64,000 nt of DNA from Siphlonurus alternatus (Eukaryota > Arthropoda > Insecta > Ephemeroptera > Siphlonuridae): NCBI GenBank assembly GCA_949825025.1, contig OX463784.1:4184885-4248884 (forward strand). Direction: 5' to 3'. Made by a program: the position numbers and the translations under genes. The notes below the pieces were generated by a model. The model saw only the letters and a program-made list of their open reading frames with translations, did not search any database and was not told where the DNA came from. Shown in pieces: positions 51,601-62,733 of this stretch (positions are counted from its first letter, which is position 1; every line of letters begins with the position of its first letter).

Positions 51601-54600
51601 TTACTATCATATTTTAATATTATTGTCCATTTTTTTTATTTTTTATACCCCATACAACCTCAAAATTGAAGGAAATACGCTGTAACGTCATTTTCATGCA
51701 ACGATCCTTAATTTGTTCCGTGCTAAATATTCGCAAGACTCTATAATATGACGTCACAGCGTTTTACAGCACGATATTAGGAAAGTAAGAGAGTTCAAAC
51801 AAATCTGGAAAAAATTGGCAGTTCATAACTTGAGGTCCTCTACTCAAATATGCAAAACAAAAATTCATTGGGGTTTTTGCTTTTTCAATTGTCTTCAGTT
51901 GATTTTATATGCTATATTTAGTACTTTTTGTGTCAATATTTTATAAAACAATTTTAGCCTCATTAATTTGTTTTCTCTTCGCTCACATAGGTGATATAAT
52001 ATGAGGAAGACTTGCTGAATTCATCAATGAGGTTGACCCTCTTTTTTCTTATTGCAGATCTTATTTCCATGGAAAGGGTTATTCTCACTGATGAATTCAG
52101 CAAGTCTTCCTCACATTATATCACCTATGTGAGCGAAGAGAAAACAAATTAATGAGGCTAAAATTGTTTTATAAAATATTGACACAAAAAGTACTAAATA
52201 TAGCATATAAAATCAACTGAAGACAATTGAAAAAGCAAAAACCCCAATGAATTTTTGTATTGCATATTTGAGTAGAGGACCTCAAGTTATGAACTGCCAA
52301 TTTTTTCCAGATTTGTTTGAACTCTCTTACTTTCCTAATATCGTGCTGTAAAACGCTGTGACGTCATATTATAGAGTCTTGCGAATATTTAGCACGGAAC
52401 AAATTAAGGATCGTTGCATGAAAATGACGTTACAGCGTATTTCCTTCAATTTTGAGGTTGTATGGGGTATAAAAAATAAAAAAAATGGACAATAATATTA
52501 AAATATGATAGTAACTGTTATATGACTCAATTAAGGTTGTATTAAAAAGTATGCATTAAAAAAATATCGCAGTTTGTGCAGTGTAAATTTATGTTTCATT
52601 TTTTAACACAAACAAAAGATTGTATCTGTAAGTTAACTATATATTTTTTACCGTCAAGTATGTATTGCTCTATAACTTTTTTTAAGATATATAAAATATT
52701 TAAATGCAACCTAGGAAAAAATAATTGCTGCTAATATTGCATAATTTGATTTAACCTTCAGTTCAAATATAATATATTATGCCACGTGTAAAATTGCAGT
52801 ATTTAATATTACTATCATATTATTGATGTATTTCTAAAAATCATCATACGCTGGGTCTTAAAAGATTTTAGCGTCAAAGCAAATAATGAAGTGATATTGC
52901 GATTTTGCATTTATCGGCATGCATGTTTTTGCTTTGAATCCTGAAGCGTTGAAAATTTTATTTCAGTATCTTTATATCAGAATCATATTTTATTAATTCA
53001 TGTTATTTATATTATTTATTTATTATAATTATTATTTTTTTTTTTGTTTTTTTTTTGCATATAACTTAATTTTGCACTGAAGTCACTGAAATATATGTTA
53101 TTTTTCAACCTTTTGAGTTTATAATATAATTCCAACAAAATAATGAAGAGTAAAAACTCGTTTTGCATTTTAAATTTTTGAACATAGGTATGTCAATTAT
53201 TAAGCTTTAATTTTTATAAATATCAACATTTAATTGAAACATTAAACATCCAATTGTTAGTAGAAATTGTGAGAGAATACATTTTTAAAGTCATAGGAGA
53301 TGATATTTTTTTATTTGAATTGATTAGCGGTGAAAATAGGAAAAAAATTGACAGTCGGAATGCGATATAATTCAAATTTCAGCGCGAGGTGCTGTAACGG
53401 GTACTGGAACCCAAATTCGCACCCAGGAAGTATTTTTAAAAAATAATTGAAAGTACTATTTGTGACGTCACGAGACGCCGCTCCTTAAAAAAAAGATATG
53501 GCTTGTCGCCGCGTGACATCACAAAAAGGAATTTCAATAATTTTTTAAAAATACTTCCCGGGCTCTAAAAAATCTGAAAAAAATCAGGGTAGCATAACTT
53601 TTTACCCTCTATCCATTTCTGCAATAAAAAAATTTAGGTTGATACTTCATTGTACAATACAATATAAGAACGTCATAGACTCGGGTATTAACAACCTCAT
53701 GGTGTTTGTCAACAACATTTAATGTAACAAGTAAATAAACAAATATAAATAATTAAAAAATAAAAACAGTAATGCCTATAACAGTAGCAATCCAGGAACA
53801 AGCCAATGAACATAAGTAATTAAATATAGATGGATTAAAACATGCAAATAAACAGAATCATGTAAACAGTTTCTTAAAGTACGTACGTACTCAACTTGAA
53901 GTATGTGTAATTTACTGCATGGATAGAATTATATTTGTGTTATAAAATATTGTACAGTTATCCAGAATTAAGTTGCAGTATAATCATTAATACGTAATTA
54001 ATAGATACTGTAATTAATAATGAATTAATAGTTAATAATAATTACTATACTACAATATTAAATAAAAATATTTTGCTTGGATTTACAGTACAGGTGTTAA
54101 AATATTTAGCTTTTTCTTTTCAAATATGAACTTTTGCAACAATTTTAAAACACTATTTATTTTTTTATTATATTTATTCAGAAAACAGACTACAGGTTAG
54201 GTACTTAATTTTTTTTCTACTTTTCTACTGGAATAAAAAAAGATAAATATATTTTAAATAAGTTTTATTATTGCTTTGTCAGACACTTTTTATGCGTGGT
54301 TTTGTGTTTTTTTTTTGTGTTTTTTTTTTTTAATACTCAACAAAAATTACAAAACTTGTGCAAGGAAGTTAGAGTCATAAATTTGGTTGATGCTCCACAA
54401 GTGGAGGTCTGATGTTTTCTTTGGTTGCAGGCTGCGTGTGTTGAGCTACCTGACGAAGGTGAGTCATTTCTGGGAGGTACAGAAACTGAACAACATCAAC
54501 AAACAGAGACTGAAGGGTTTGAGTGAAGTCAAACGTGACTAGAGTAATTATTACTATTAATTAGTAGGAAAAACCGCTCTGTAGTGTAGTGGTTAGTACC

Positions 54601-55842
54601 CCTGGCTCTTGTCCGAGAGGTCCCCGGTTCAATTCCCAAACACGGCAGACTTTTCGTGACTTGGGATGGGTGTGACTGACTACTAGATGATGGAGTGGTA
54701 AGAGGAAGGCAGTTTACGACTGTCTATACTCCGCTGCCCTGCAGTCTTGCACTGCCACTCCAGGCTGCACAGATCTGGTAGTAGGAGCCCAGAAGAGTGC
54801 GGGAAAGGGTTCTGGGAGCCTTGCAAGCCCCAGCATGGTCGCAATTACTGACAAGGCTACATATCGGCCTGCCATGGCCACACCCGTAAGGGTAAAATGG
54901 TATCAAGGGTATTAACTTTATTGGTAGGAAAAAATAGCAGTTTATTTGGAGGAAAAAAGGGAAAAAGGCACATTTGACTAGAAAATTATGTTCTAACTCG
55001 CCGCATGTATTTGTTAAAAAAGGGGGGGGGGGGGATTTACAAAACCTAACAGAATATTTTCACATTTCAAAATGAATATTTAATTTTAATTTATAACATT
55101 CAATGTTAGGTGTATAACAAATTGTTTAATAAATTTGTTTTTACAAATTTATGGAGTTTTTTTAAAGCTATTTTAACTCCTTTTTTATTGTCTGTTGAAA
55201 AGTTTTATGCGCTGTAATTTTTTTTAATTTAATTTGAAACAAGTATCTTAAATTTAATGTACTAGAATGCTAGAGATTGCAATAGTGCTGTGAGACTCTA
55301 TATTATTGTCAGTAAAAAAAAAAGGGGGTTCAGTATTTTCAAATTACTAGTAAACATTACAAGTACTTTGTCCTGTACTAAAAAACATGTTGGTGCATGT
55401 TTCTATTTCTTCTTACTTGTCTCACATTGCAGACGGAGACACGAGAGCTGACGTCCAGTCTACTGCACGTCCAGGCTTGCTGCCAGCCAGACACAAAACT
55501 TCACGACGCTCCCCTGGTGATGAAGAGGACGGTAGGGACAGAGCCAAGTCCCGGGAGCCAGACGATTGTGACAAAGGTAGCGGACAAAGGTCTGGTGTGG
55601 GGGCTCCTTGTGAAATATCTAACCCCAAGTTGATGAACTTTAATCAAGATGACAAAAAGAGGTTTTCTTGTGGCCACTGTACAAAAACTTATAATAAGAA
55701 ATACAACCTCGTGTGTCACATTTGCAAAAATCACAAATCAATCTCTGGTCTTTACAAATGTGGTTTGTGTGATGTTTGGTTGAAAAATAAATGTTTTTTG
55801 TACCGACATGAAAATGATTATCATGGAGCATGGAGAAAATAG
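48584..55842 (+). CDS. ZAD/C2H2 zinc-finger protein gene (exons listed separately)
   Basis: Four plus-strand exons can be joined in phase. Exons 1 and 2 encode a ZAD domain (zinc-binding pairs CRMC and CMSC, with LNIKIAADNGYPTRICMSC across the junction), the dimerisation domain of many arthropod zinc-finger transcription factors. A Ser/Thr/Pro-rich linker follows, then two good C2H2 fingers in exon 4 (C-x2-C-x12-H-x4-H). More fingers are found at 58133-58408 beyond a foldback insertion. An in-frame TGA interrupts exon 2 at 50311-50313. The gene may be damaged, or the TGA may lie in an unrecognised intron. The role is inferred to be nuclear DNA binding. Confidence 0.75.
48812..48880 (+). mobile_element. 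5S-SINE 3' fragment in ZAD intron 1
   Basis: CCTTACCCATTACCCCGG, AGCTGTAAGCTAATAGAGGG and GTGTATCCTTGAAAA. Confidence 0.75.
49375..49722 (-). mobile_element. tRNA-SINE family 1, full copy
   Basis: Read on the minus strand: A box GTGTAGTGGTTAGAGC, B box GGTTCAAATCCC, then AGACTTTTCGTGACTTGG and a body ending near GGTAAAATGG. Lies in ZAD intron 1. Confidence 0.88.
49897..50481 (+). CDS. ZAD gene exon 2 with in-frame TGA
   Basis: The acceptor is TCTCAATGTTTCAG. It begins IAADNGYPTRICMSCADGLR and RWMMFRERNEKAH, the second ZAD half and its long helix, then a low-complexity linker. A TGA lies at 50311-50313. The same frame stays open to a GTGGGT donor after AAG at 50481, which is in phase with exon 3. 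Either the gene is truncated here, or a short intron removes the stop; no convincing short intron was found. Confidence 0.65.
50593..53652. mobile_element. Family A MITE split by a foldback
   Basis: MITE parts 50593-50690 and 53421-53652; ends GATGGAGTATTGACCTCA and TAGGTTGATACTTCATTG. Located in ZAD intron 2. Confidence 0.88.
50691..53420. mobile_element. 2.73-kb foldback element, 9-bp TSD
   Basis: Two arms of about 1.34 kb face each other over a spacer of about 40-50 nt near 52055. Few mismatches were seen on reading. Ends GCGAATTTGGGTTCCAGTAC and complement. ACCCAGGAA at 50682-50690 and 53421-53429 is the duplicated target. No transposase frame. Confidence 0.95.
53653..54420 (+). other. 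ZAD intron 2, nothing recognised
   Basis: AT-rich DNA between the family A MITE and exon 3. Confidence 0.5.
54431..54458 (+). CDS. ZAD gene exon 3 (28-nt micro-exon)
   Basis: Acceptor CTTTGGTTGCAG, donor GTGAGT, phase 0-1. It encodes AACVELPDE. The frame stays open past the donor for about 20 residues to a TGA, a possible alternative end. Confidence 0.55.
54567..54925 (+). mobile_element. tRNA-SINE family 1, full copy
   Basis: A box GTGTAGTGGTTAGTACC, B box GGTTCAATTCCC, body CAGACTTTTCGTGACTTGGG to GGTAAAATGG. Between ZAD exons 3 and 4. Confidence 0.9.
55433..55842 (+). CDS. ZAD gene exon 4 with two C2H2 fingers
   Basis: The acceptor CTCACATTGCAG fits phase 1 from exon 3. About 80 polar residues are followed by CGHCTKTYNKKYNLVCHICK (then NH) and CGLCDVWLKNKCFLYRHEND (then YH), two standard fingers. 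A TAG stop comes right after GAWRK. The foldback element begins 40 nt after this stop. Confidence 0.8.
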
Positions 55843-55881
55843 ACAGGAGCGCACTCTATTGGAATCCGCCATGTTATGAAG

Positions 55882-58129
55882 GGAGATAAGAGTGTTAACC
55901 GATACTATCAGCTCTCGCGGTAGATTTTAGAAACAGAGAGGCTGACAAGCGCGCCATCTCTAGGTGATAAAAGGACTGAACGTAACATCGTAAAACAATG
56001 TTAACTCCGGGTTGCGAGATCCGAAGTTCGATGGACGATTTACATTATTTTTTATTGCTAGACAACAGCTCAAATCACCGCGAAATGAAAAATATTCTCA
56101 CATACCTTATTAAATTTCCAGTCTTCTACATGTGTTCTGGATACTCCAAGGCACAAATTTCACTGCCAAATAATTTACCGAAATAGCTTGTGTATTTGCA
56201 GGATTGCACCTATATGCATCACCCACTTATCTATGCTGTATTTAATTTCTGGCGTGATCTAAAAGGACAAAAAGCTCCTTATCGTTAATGGTAATTAAGA
56301 TTGAAGCTAAAACAAAAAAAAAATTGCACAATCAAGCCAATTTATTGAGCAAATGGAAGGTAATTAATTGACGTACGTGTTCACGAAAACTTCACAACAT
56401 TAACATGTGAGCGGAAGGCTGGCGGCAGCGAGCGAGCACTGCGAGCAGCCGGAGCAGCTAGCGCAGCAGAAGAGGGGAGGTCGGGGGAGGGAGAGAGGCG
56501 GGAAATGTTCTACAGCTGATATTTCGTAACATTTATCAAATTTTATTTGCGTATTCTTAACTGCAGCATAACAAAATAACCCTTATAGACAAGCTCTGTT
56601 GAATTTGTTTGAATATTAACAAAGTTCAATGACTTTATGTGTTTGTATTAAATTTGAAGTCTTGTAAATATTTATGTAATTATAGTAATAAAATTAAAAC
56701 CATTTTTCATTGAAACAAATTTTTTTACTACATCGATCATGATCCCGCTCGTTAATTCATTTTGATGCCTTTCATAAAATCGATCGAAGTAACTAAGATG
56801 CACACTATATTAAGGTCGATTTTCCTACCGGTTGCCATGATAAACTAGCATTATATAATATATTATGGTGAATGGAATTTTTAAAGTCTTTTATTCAATT
56901 AAAGTTATTTTTCATTTAATGAAATTGACAGTGCACAAAAATTATAAATGTGTGTTTTGGATACTCATTTTCACTTTCCATTTAATGGTAACGTAATAAC
57001 GTAATAAAAATAAGATGTAAATTTTAGTGAAAATTTTTTTCAATAAAAAAAAATATATGTTTATAATTTTTGTGCACTGTACTCAATTTCAATAAATGAA
57101 AAATAACTTTAATTGAAAAAGACTTTAAAAATTCCATTCACCATAATATATTATATAATGCTAGTTTATCATGGCGGCAACCGGTAGGAAAATTGACCTT
57201 AATATAGTGTGCATCTTAATTACTTCGATCGATTTTATGAAAGGCATCAAAATGAATTAACGAGCGGGATCATGATCGATGTAGTAAAAAAATTTGTTTC
57301 AATGAAAAATGGTTTTAATTTTATTACTATAATTACATAAATATTTACAAGACTTCAAATTTAATACAAACACATAAAGTCATTGAACTTTGTTAATATT
57401 CAAACAAATTCAACAGAGCTTGTCTATAAGGGTTATTTTGTTATGCTGCAGTTAAGAATACGCAAATAAAATTTGATAAATGTTACGAAATATCAGCTGT
57501 AGAACATTTCCCGCCTCTCTCCCTCCCCCGACCTCCCCTCTTCTGCTGCGCTAACTGCTCCGGCTGCTCGCAGTGCTCGCTCGCTGCCGCCAGCCTTCCG
57601 CTCACATGTTTATGTTGTGAAGTTTTCGTGAACACGTACGTCAATTAATTACCTTCCATTTGCTCAATAAATTGGCTTGATTGTGCAATTTTTTTTTGTT
57701 TTAGCTTCAATCTTAATTACCATTAACGATAAGGAGCTTTTTGTCCTTTTAGATCACGCCAGAAATTAAATACAGCATAGATAAGTGGGTGATGCATATA
57801 GGTGCAATCCTGCAAATACACAAGCTATTTCGGTAAATTATTTGGCAGTGAAATTTGTGCCTTGGAGTATCCAGAACACATGTAGAAGACTGGAAATTTA
57901 ATAAGGTATGTGAGAATATTTTTCATTTCGCGGTGATTTGAGCTGTTGTCTAGCAATAAAAAATAATGTAAATCGTCCATCGAACTTCGGATCTCGCAAC
58001 CCGGAGTTAACATTGTTTTACGATGTTACGTTCAGTCCTTTTATCACCTAGAGATGGCGCGCTTGTCAGCCTCTCTGTTTCCAAAATCTACCGCGAGAGC
58101 TGATAGTATCGGTTAACACTCTTATCTCC
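55882..58129. mobile_element. 2.25-kb foldback in the zinc-finger region
   Basis: Arms of about 1.07-1.1 kb, from GGAGATAAGAGTGTTAACCG to its complement, with an unpaired centre near 56950-57065. Each arm holds the same 62-codon frame (starting MLTPGCEIRSSMDDLH) and a GC-rich stretch GGCGGCAGCGAGCGAGCACT. No clear target duplication at the borders. Very few arm differences seen. Confidence 0.92.
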
Positions 58130-58132
58130 AGT

Positions 58133-58408
58133 TTGGAACCCTTCTTGGGAATCCTTCTATATATTATCCTTGATCATGGAGTCAAGAGGTATTCTTGTAG
58201 TTTCTGTCACATAGGTTTTAAAATATCTGGTAATTTAAAAGACCTAATTGAGAGACACCATAAAAATGACTTGCAGCCAGCTTACAAATGTGATTTTTGT
58301 GAGGCTGCTTTGGAAACGAAACAAGATTTGTGTTTCCACATATTCCGTATTCATTCCGATATTAAAAATCATATTTGTTCCTTTTGTAAAATAGGGTATA
58401 TTTCATAA
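58133..58408 (+). pseudogene. C2H2 finger fragment downstream of the foldback
   Basis: An open frame begins at the edge of the foldback. It holds a finger with the first His replaced by Leu (CSFCHIGFKISGNLKDLIER), a complete finger (CDFCEAALETKQDLCFHIFR, then IH), and a truncated third (CSFCKIGYI) before a stop. It is probably the displaced end of the ZAD gene finger array, or a separate duplicated finger block. There is no start of its own. Confidence 0.6.
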
Positions 58409-58432
58409 TATTTTATTAAATACGTACTCACG

Positions 58433-58466
58433 TTAAGGGTAATTAAAATTAACACGCCCAAGGTTA

Positions 58467-58500
<34 letters not shown>

Positions 58501-58827
58501 TCCGACAAATGAAAATTATGACAAAAATTAAAATGTTCTCCTCTACATCCCCTATCAGTAGCTAAAATATCAAGTGTACAAATTTAAGCTAGTTTTTGAG
58601 TTCTGAATTTTTAAAGTTAACTTATTTAACATGGAAGTTCCATTTCTCCATGTTAAAGTAGTGAACTTTAAAAATTCATAACTCGAAAACTAGCTTGTTT
58701 TTATATGCCTGATATTTTAGCTACTGATAGGGAATGTAGAGGAGAACATTTTAATTTTTTTTTAATAATTTTCGTGTGTGGGATTTTTTTAGCATTGGGC
58801 AGCTGATCCGTGTTTTCTCTACCTTAA
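58433..58827. mobile_element. Family B MITE
   Basis: TTAAGGGTAATTAAAATTAA to CGTGTTTTCTCTACCTTAA, with an (AAT)n expansion in the left arm. Confidence 0.85.
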
Positions 58828-59810
58828 CGCCTTTTCCCACTTTAAAAATACATGTGGGTTGTTTTGAACCCCCTAGCTATCTTGATCTTTATTGGTAATG
58901 CTAGGAATAATTTTCATGATAGAAGCTAAAATAGAATAATTAAACTATTGTTTGTGCATATCGATGACTTGATGAATTACAAATTAAGAAAATAATCTCA
59001 ATTCTTCCATTCCTTATAAACTGCATTGTATAAATATGGTTAAATATATTAAATAAAATAATTATTTGTTCAAAATACATTTAATAAGCAATCATTAATC
59101 AAAGGATCACAATTTAGCTATTACAAACACACACATCTGATTCTTAGGGTAACAATATTTATAAGTGGGACCAAAAATATAAATCTGGCCTGCAGATAAT
59201 ATATAGGAAGTATGGTAACTGGTATAACAGAATGCATCATTAGATACATATTATAGTTATGCTACAGAATTGGCACATTTAGTACCAAATTAGGGGCAGA
59301 AAAATGTTGCAAGTTTAAAAATTACTTGAATTTTTATTATTTATTATTTTTTTTGAGCAGATTTCTTGCAAATTATAATATTAAATTGGGAATACAACAG
59401 CTTATAAAACAGTATGACACATTAGACACAAAATATGTATCAAGAAAAGCTAATTTTACAAAGAAATAGAGAGGCTTTCAGTGTTCCAAAGCTAAAACAA
59501 TTTTCTCTGCATGTTCATTCCTTGCTACTAAATAATTGTATACATTTTCTATTTAGTTTTTTTAATGTATAAAAAAACATCAAAAATTAATTTAAATTCT
59601 AAAGCAACCAAAAATAGTATTTGTTCAATACTGGTAGACCAATATACAGCATTATGGACACCAGAGAATAGCCTACTTGAAGATTTAATCACCACCAATA
59701 ATTAAGGCACATAGTGAAATGAAGGAAAAGTCTTTGGTTGGCTTTGTTGCCATTTCTACTGTTTTTAGATACAATATTTTTGCATTGGTCAATATTAAAG
59801 AATGGACAAC
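58828..59810 (+). other. AT-rich, nothing recognised
   Basis: No frame or repeat end seen. Confidence 0.5.
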
Positions 59811-60143
59811 ATACTGTATGAAAAAAAAATATTACAGAAATGAATAGAGGGTACCAAATTATGCTACTCTGATTTTTTTTTCAGATTTTTTTGAGACCCG
59901 GAACTATTTTTAAATAATTATTGAATGTTCTGTAATTTAAGTTGGCACCCCTGAATCCTTAATAAAAAGGATAGAGACTGGACGCCTATTGACGCCTCCA
60001 GGGGGCGTGGCCGCACTTCCAATACTTATTTAAAAATAGTTCTGGGTCTCAAAAAAATCTGAAAAAATTCAGAGTAGCATAATTTCGTACCCTATATTCA
60101 TTTCTGCAATAAAATTTTTTCATGTCATGTATGTTGTCCATTA
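59811..60143. mobile_element. Family A MITE, GC-rich core subfamily
   Basis: AATGGACAACATACTGTATG to TGTATGTTGTCCATT, core GCCTCCAGGGGGCGTGGCCG as in the copy at 12813. Confidence 0.88.
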
Positions 60144-60593
60144 TGATGAAATTGGTACATATATATATATGATAGCATTTCTTGTGATGTGATATACTAG
60201 TGTGTTCACTTTTAAGTGAATTCCCCAATGCATCTTATAATTAGAGCTTATTTTTTTTAGAGAATTTAAGTGAATTATGAACAATGTACCAAATTTTAAC
60301 AAAGTCATCTAGGCTTTTTCTTTTTAGTTAAAATATGATATATTAATTTAGTATTTCAAGCAGAGATCCCAAAAAATAGAAAATAAAATACTACCTTATA
60401 ATCTACAAAAATCAAAACCTTATCATACCAAAATAATAATATTTAGGGGGGTTTCATAACTCCCTCTGGATCCCTGCCTCTTAATAAATTAAATAAATTT
60501 AACTGACACATGTCTCAAAAATACTTACAACCATTTTTACTGCTGTAAATGAAACATACTTTAAGTTGTATAAAACAACTTTAATTTAACATA

Positions 60594-60714
60594 CAGTTGT
60601 CGCCTTTGAAAATTTCTCACTTGTAGCCTTGTTAATCACCATGCTCTGTCATTCTTACGGGGCATGGTGATTAACAAGGCTGTAAAGGAAAAATTTCTGA
60701 GGCGACAACTGTAC
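60594..60714. mobile_element. 120-bp palindromic MITE
   Basis: ACAGTTGTCGCCTTTGAAAA and complement; inner GCCTTGTTAATCACCATGCT and inverse. Confidence 0.85.
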
Positions 60715-61165
60715 ATTAGACCCACATAACTGACATAAAATTGCAGTCTACCCTTCTAAAATAAGGTAAAAAATGGGGCTGATTTGAAGCCTCTAATGAC
60801 ATTGATTAAGTGCTAACAAAGCAAAACATAAGCTAGAAAAACACAAAGATTAAAAATCAGTTCGCCACACAAAAAATACTTAATAACAATGGCAAGAATT
60901 TTCATTTTACGAACAGTCTGGCAAGCAAAAATAATTTTAATTAGCTTGCAATTGTTTCTTTCATTAAAAATACTGGCCGGGTCCCATTTTCAGTGCTATA
61001 AAAGGGATATCCTATTTGTTGTATGCTAAAGACATTAGACCCGAAAAAGGATAAAACAGTTGACTTTAAAACATATTTGTAGGATAGAGCCAAATTCAAT
61101 TTATTTAAACATTAAAATGAGAAAAAAAATTAACTTTTTAATTTTAACAACAGTTAAGTGGCCAC
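60715..61165 (+). other. AT-rich, nothing recognised
   Basis: No frame, repeat or RNA pattern seen. Confidence 0.5.
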
Positions 61166-61169
61166 TATT

Positions 61170-61385
61170 TTGTCTGGAAAAATGAGCTATCTGCCTACCA
61201 TGATCTAATGTGGAATAATAAGCTATCTGCTGTTTCATGTGAGCGCAACAATTGAACAATGAGCTTCAAATAGATAATGAAATAAAGCTCATTGTTGCAC
61301 TTACCTGAAATAGCAAATAGCTCATTATTGCAACGAGATTGTGGTAGGCAGATAGCTCATTATTCCGGACGAGGGACAATATATA
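61170..61385. mobile_element. Family H repeat, palindromic copy
   Basis: AATGAGCTATCTGCCTACCA and TGGTAGGCAGATAGCTCATT bound a palindrome with CAATTGAACAATGAGC inside. Confidence 0.8.
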
Positions 61386-61387
61386 CA

Positions 61388-61720
61388 TAAGTAAAAACTT
61401 GTTATCACGCAACTTGTTGTTAAGTAAAACTTGATTTTGAGTAACGAAGATTGCAGTCCTGAAAAAAATAATTAACACTGCGGGTATAGGAAAAACTCGA
61501 TATAAGGTAAACCTAATTTCCTGGGTCCCTTGACTTTACATAATAACAAGTTTTTACTGTGTTAAGTAAGGTCAAGGGACGGAGGAAATTAGGTTTACCT
61601 TATATCGAGTTTTTCCTATACCTGCAATGTTAACTTTTTTTAAGGGACTGTGATCTCCTTTACTTAAAAATTGAGTTTGAACTAACAACAAGTTGCGTAA
61701 TAACGAGTCTTTACTGTAGT
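61388..61720. mobile_element. 330-bp palindromic MITE
   Basis: GTAAAAACTTGTTATCACGC faces GCGTAATAACGAGTCTTTAC; inner AAACTCGATATAAGGTAAAC and inverse. Confidence 0.85.
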
Positions 61721-62109
61721 TGAAACTAGTTCATAAGCATTTAGTCTTGCTGTCTTTAAACACAATTCTATAACACTGGGCTGGAAAAGTTGGATTTCCA
61801 TGGAGTGATGTCAAGCAAGGCTTGGCGACCGAGGAAAAGTTAAATTGCAGTAAAATTGTATGGCAGCCAAAATGGTGTGAAAAAACTGTATTGCCGCGGT
61901 GATGAAATTTCGCAGCAATTTTTTGTCATAGGGTTGTACTGCAAGTTGAATTTCTCACATTTGTTTCATTTCCCTCCATGGAAGTGAAATTTACAGTTGG
62001 CTTGCTAGACTGTTTTAGTTGGTTCTGTAGTTTTAGGGTCGGTTTTGGACACCATTCATGTAGTTTTTCATGAAAGGAGTCACCATAGAAGTTTAGTAGC
62101 CAGTTCAAT
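61721..62109 (+). other. Flank of C19orf12 homologue, nothing recognised
   Basis: No exon recognised; no clear poly(A) signal for the minus-strand gene found here. Confidence 0.4.
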
Positions 62110-62412
62110 AGACTCCTAACGACGAGCTGGTTCCATTATACTAGCTACTGAACCTTCTATGACAATTCCTTCCATGGATAACAAAGAAAGAGTCATCATA
62201 GAAGGTTCAGTAGCCAGTTCAATAGACTCCTGACGACGAGCTGGTTCCATTGGACTGGCTACTGAACCTTCTATGACAATTCCTTCCATGGATAACAAAG
62301 AAAGAGTCATCATAGAAGGTTCAGTAGCCAGTTCAATAGACTCCTGACGATGAGCTGGTTCCATTGGACTGGCTACTGAACCTTCTATGACAATTCCTTC
62401 CATGGATGACAA
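62110..62412 (-). repeat. Tandem ~114-bp repeat downstream of C19orf12 exon 2
   Basis: Almost three near-identical copies. The minus strand is open for 98 residues with a repeating unit that includes MEGIVIEGSVASPMEPARRQ and ESIELATEPSMMTLSLLS. Each unit is partly self-complementary (TAGAAGGTTCAGTAGCCAGT and its inverse). Openness probably reflects high copy identity rather than selection; no splice link to the gene was seen. Confidence 0.8.
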
Positions 62413-62479
62413 ATTTGATTGCTTTGTCCAAAATTACCTCATTAGGAAGAAACCCCTACCCCCTTTGTCCTCCCCTCTT

Positions 62480-62733
62480 CTACCTTTGAGCAATACACTG
62501 TGAGGTAACAAATTCGATGGCAACTTGCATCGCCTTCTCCTGCAGGTTTGAGTTGGACATCAACATGGCGGCTAGCAGGGCAACGTCCTGGGGACCAATT
62601 TCCGCGAAGGCAGCCATCAGTCTGGTTCCTAGTTGGGTCCTTTCTGTGATGCTCAGGTCCTCAGATATGATCTGCCAGAGAGGACGGAGGTTGGAGGAAC
62701 GCATGTAGGCAAGGGAGGTGCCCACCACGCCAC
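62480..62733 (-). CDS. C19orf12-like exon 2
   Basis: The acceptor GTTATATTCCAG lies before 62733. It encodes GVVGTSLAYMRSSNLRPLWQ, LSITERTQLGTRLMAAFAEI and LQEKAMQVAIEFVTSQ, with a stop at 62482-62480. Confidence 0.92.

Noticed and set aside
55998..58013. Identical 62-codon frames on opposite strands
   Set aside because: They are the two arms of one foldback; identity reflects the palindrome, and there is no known domain.
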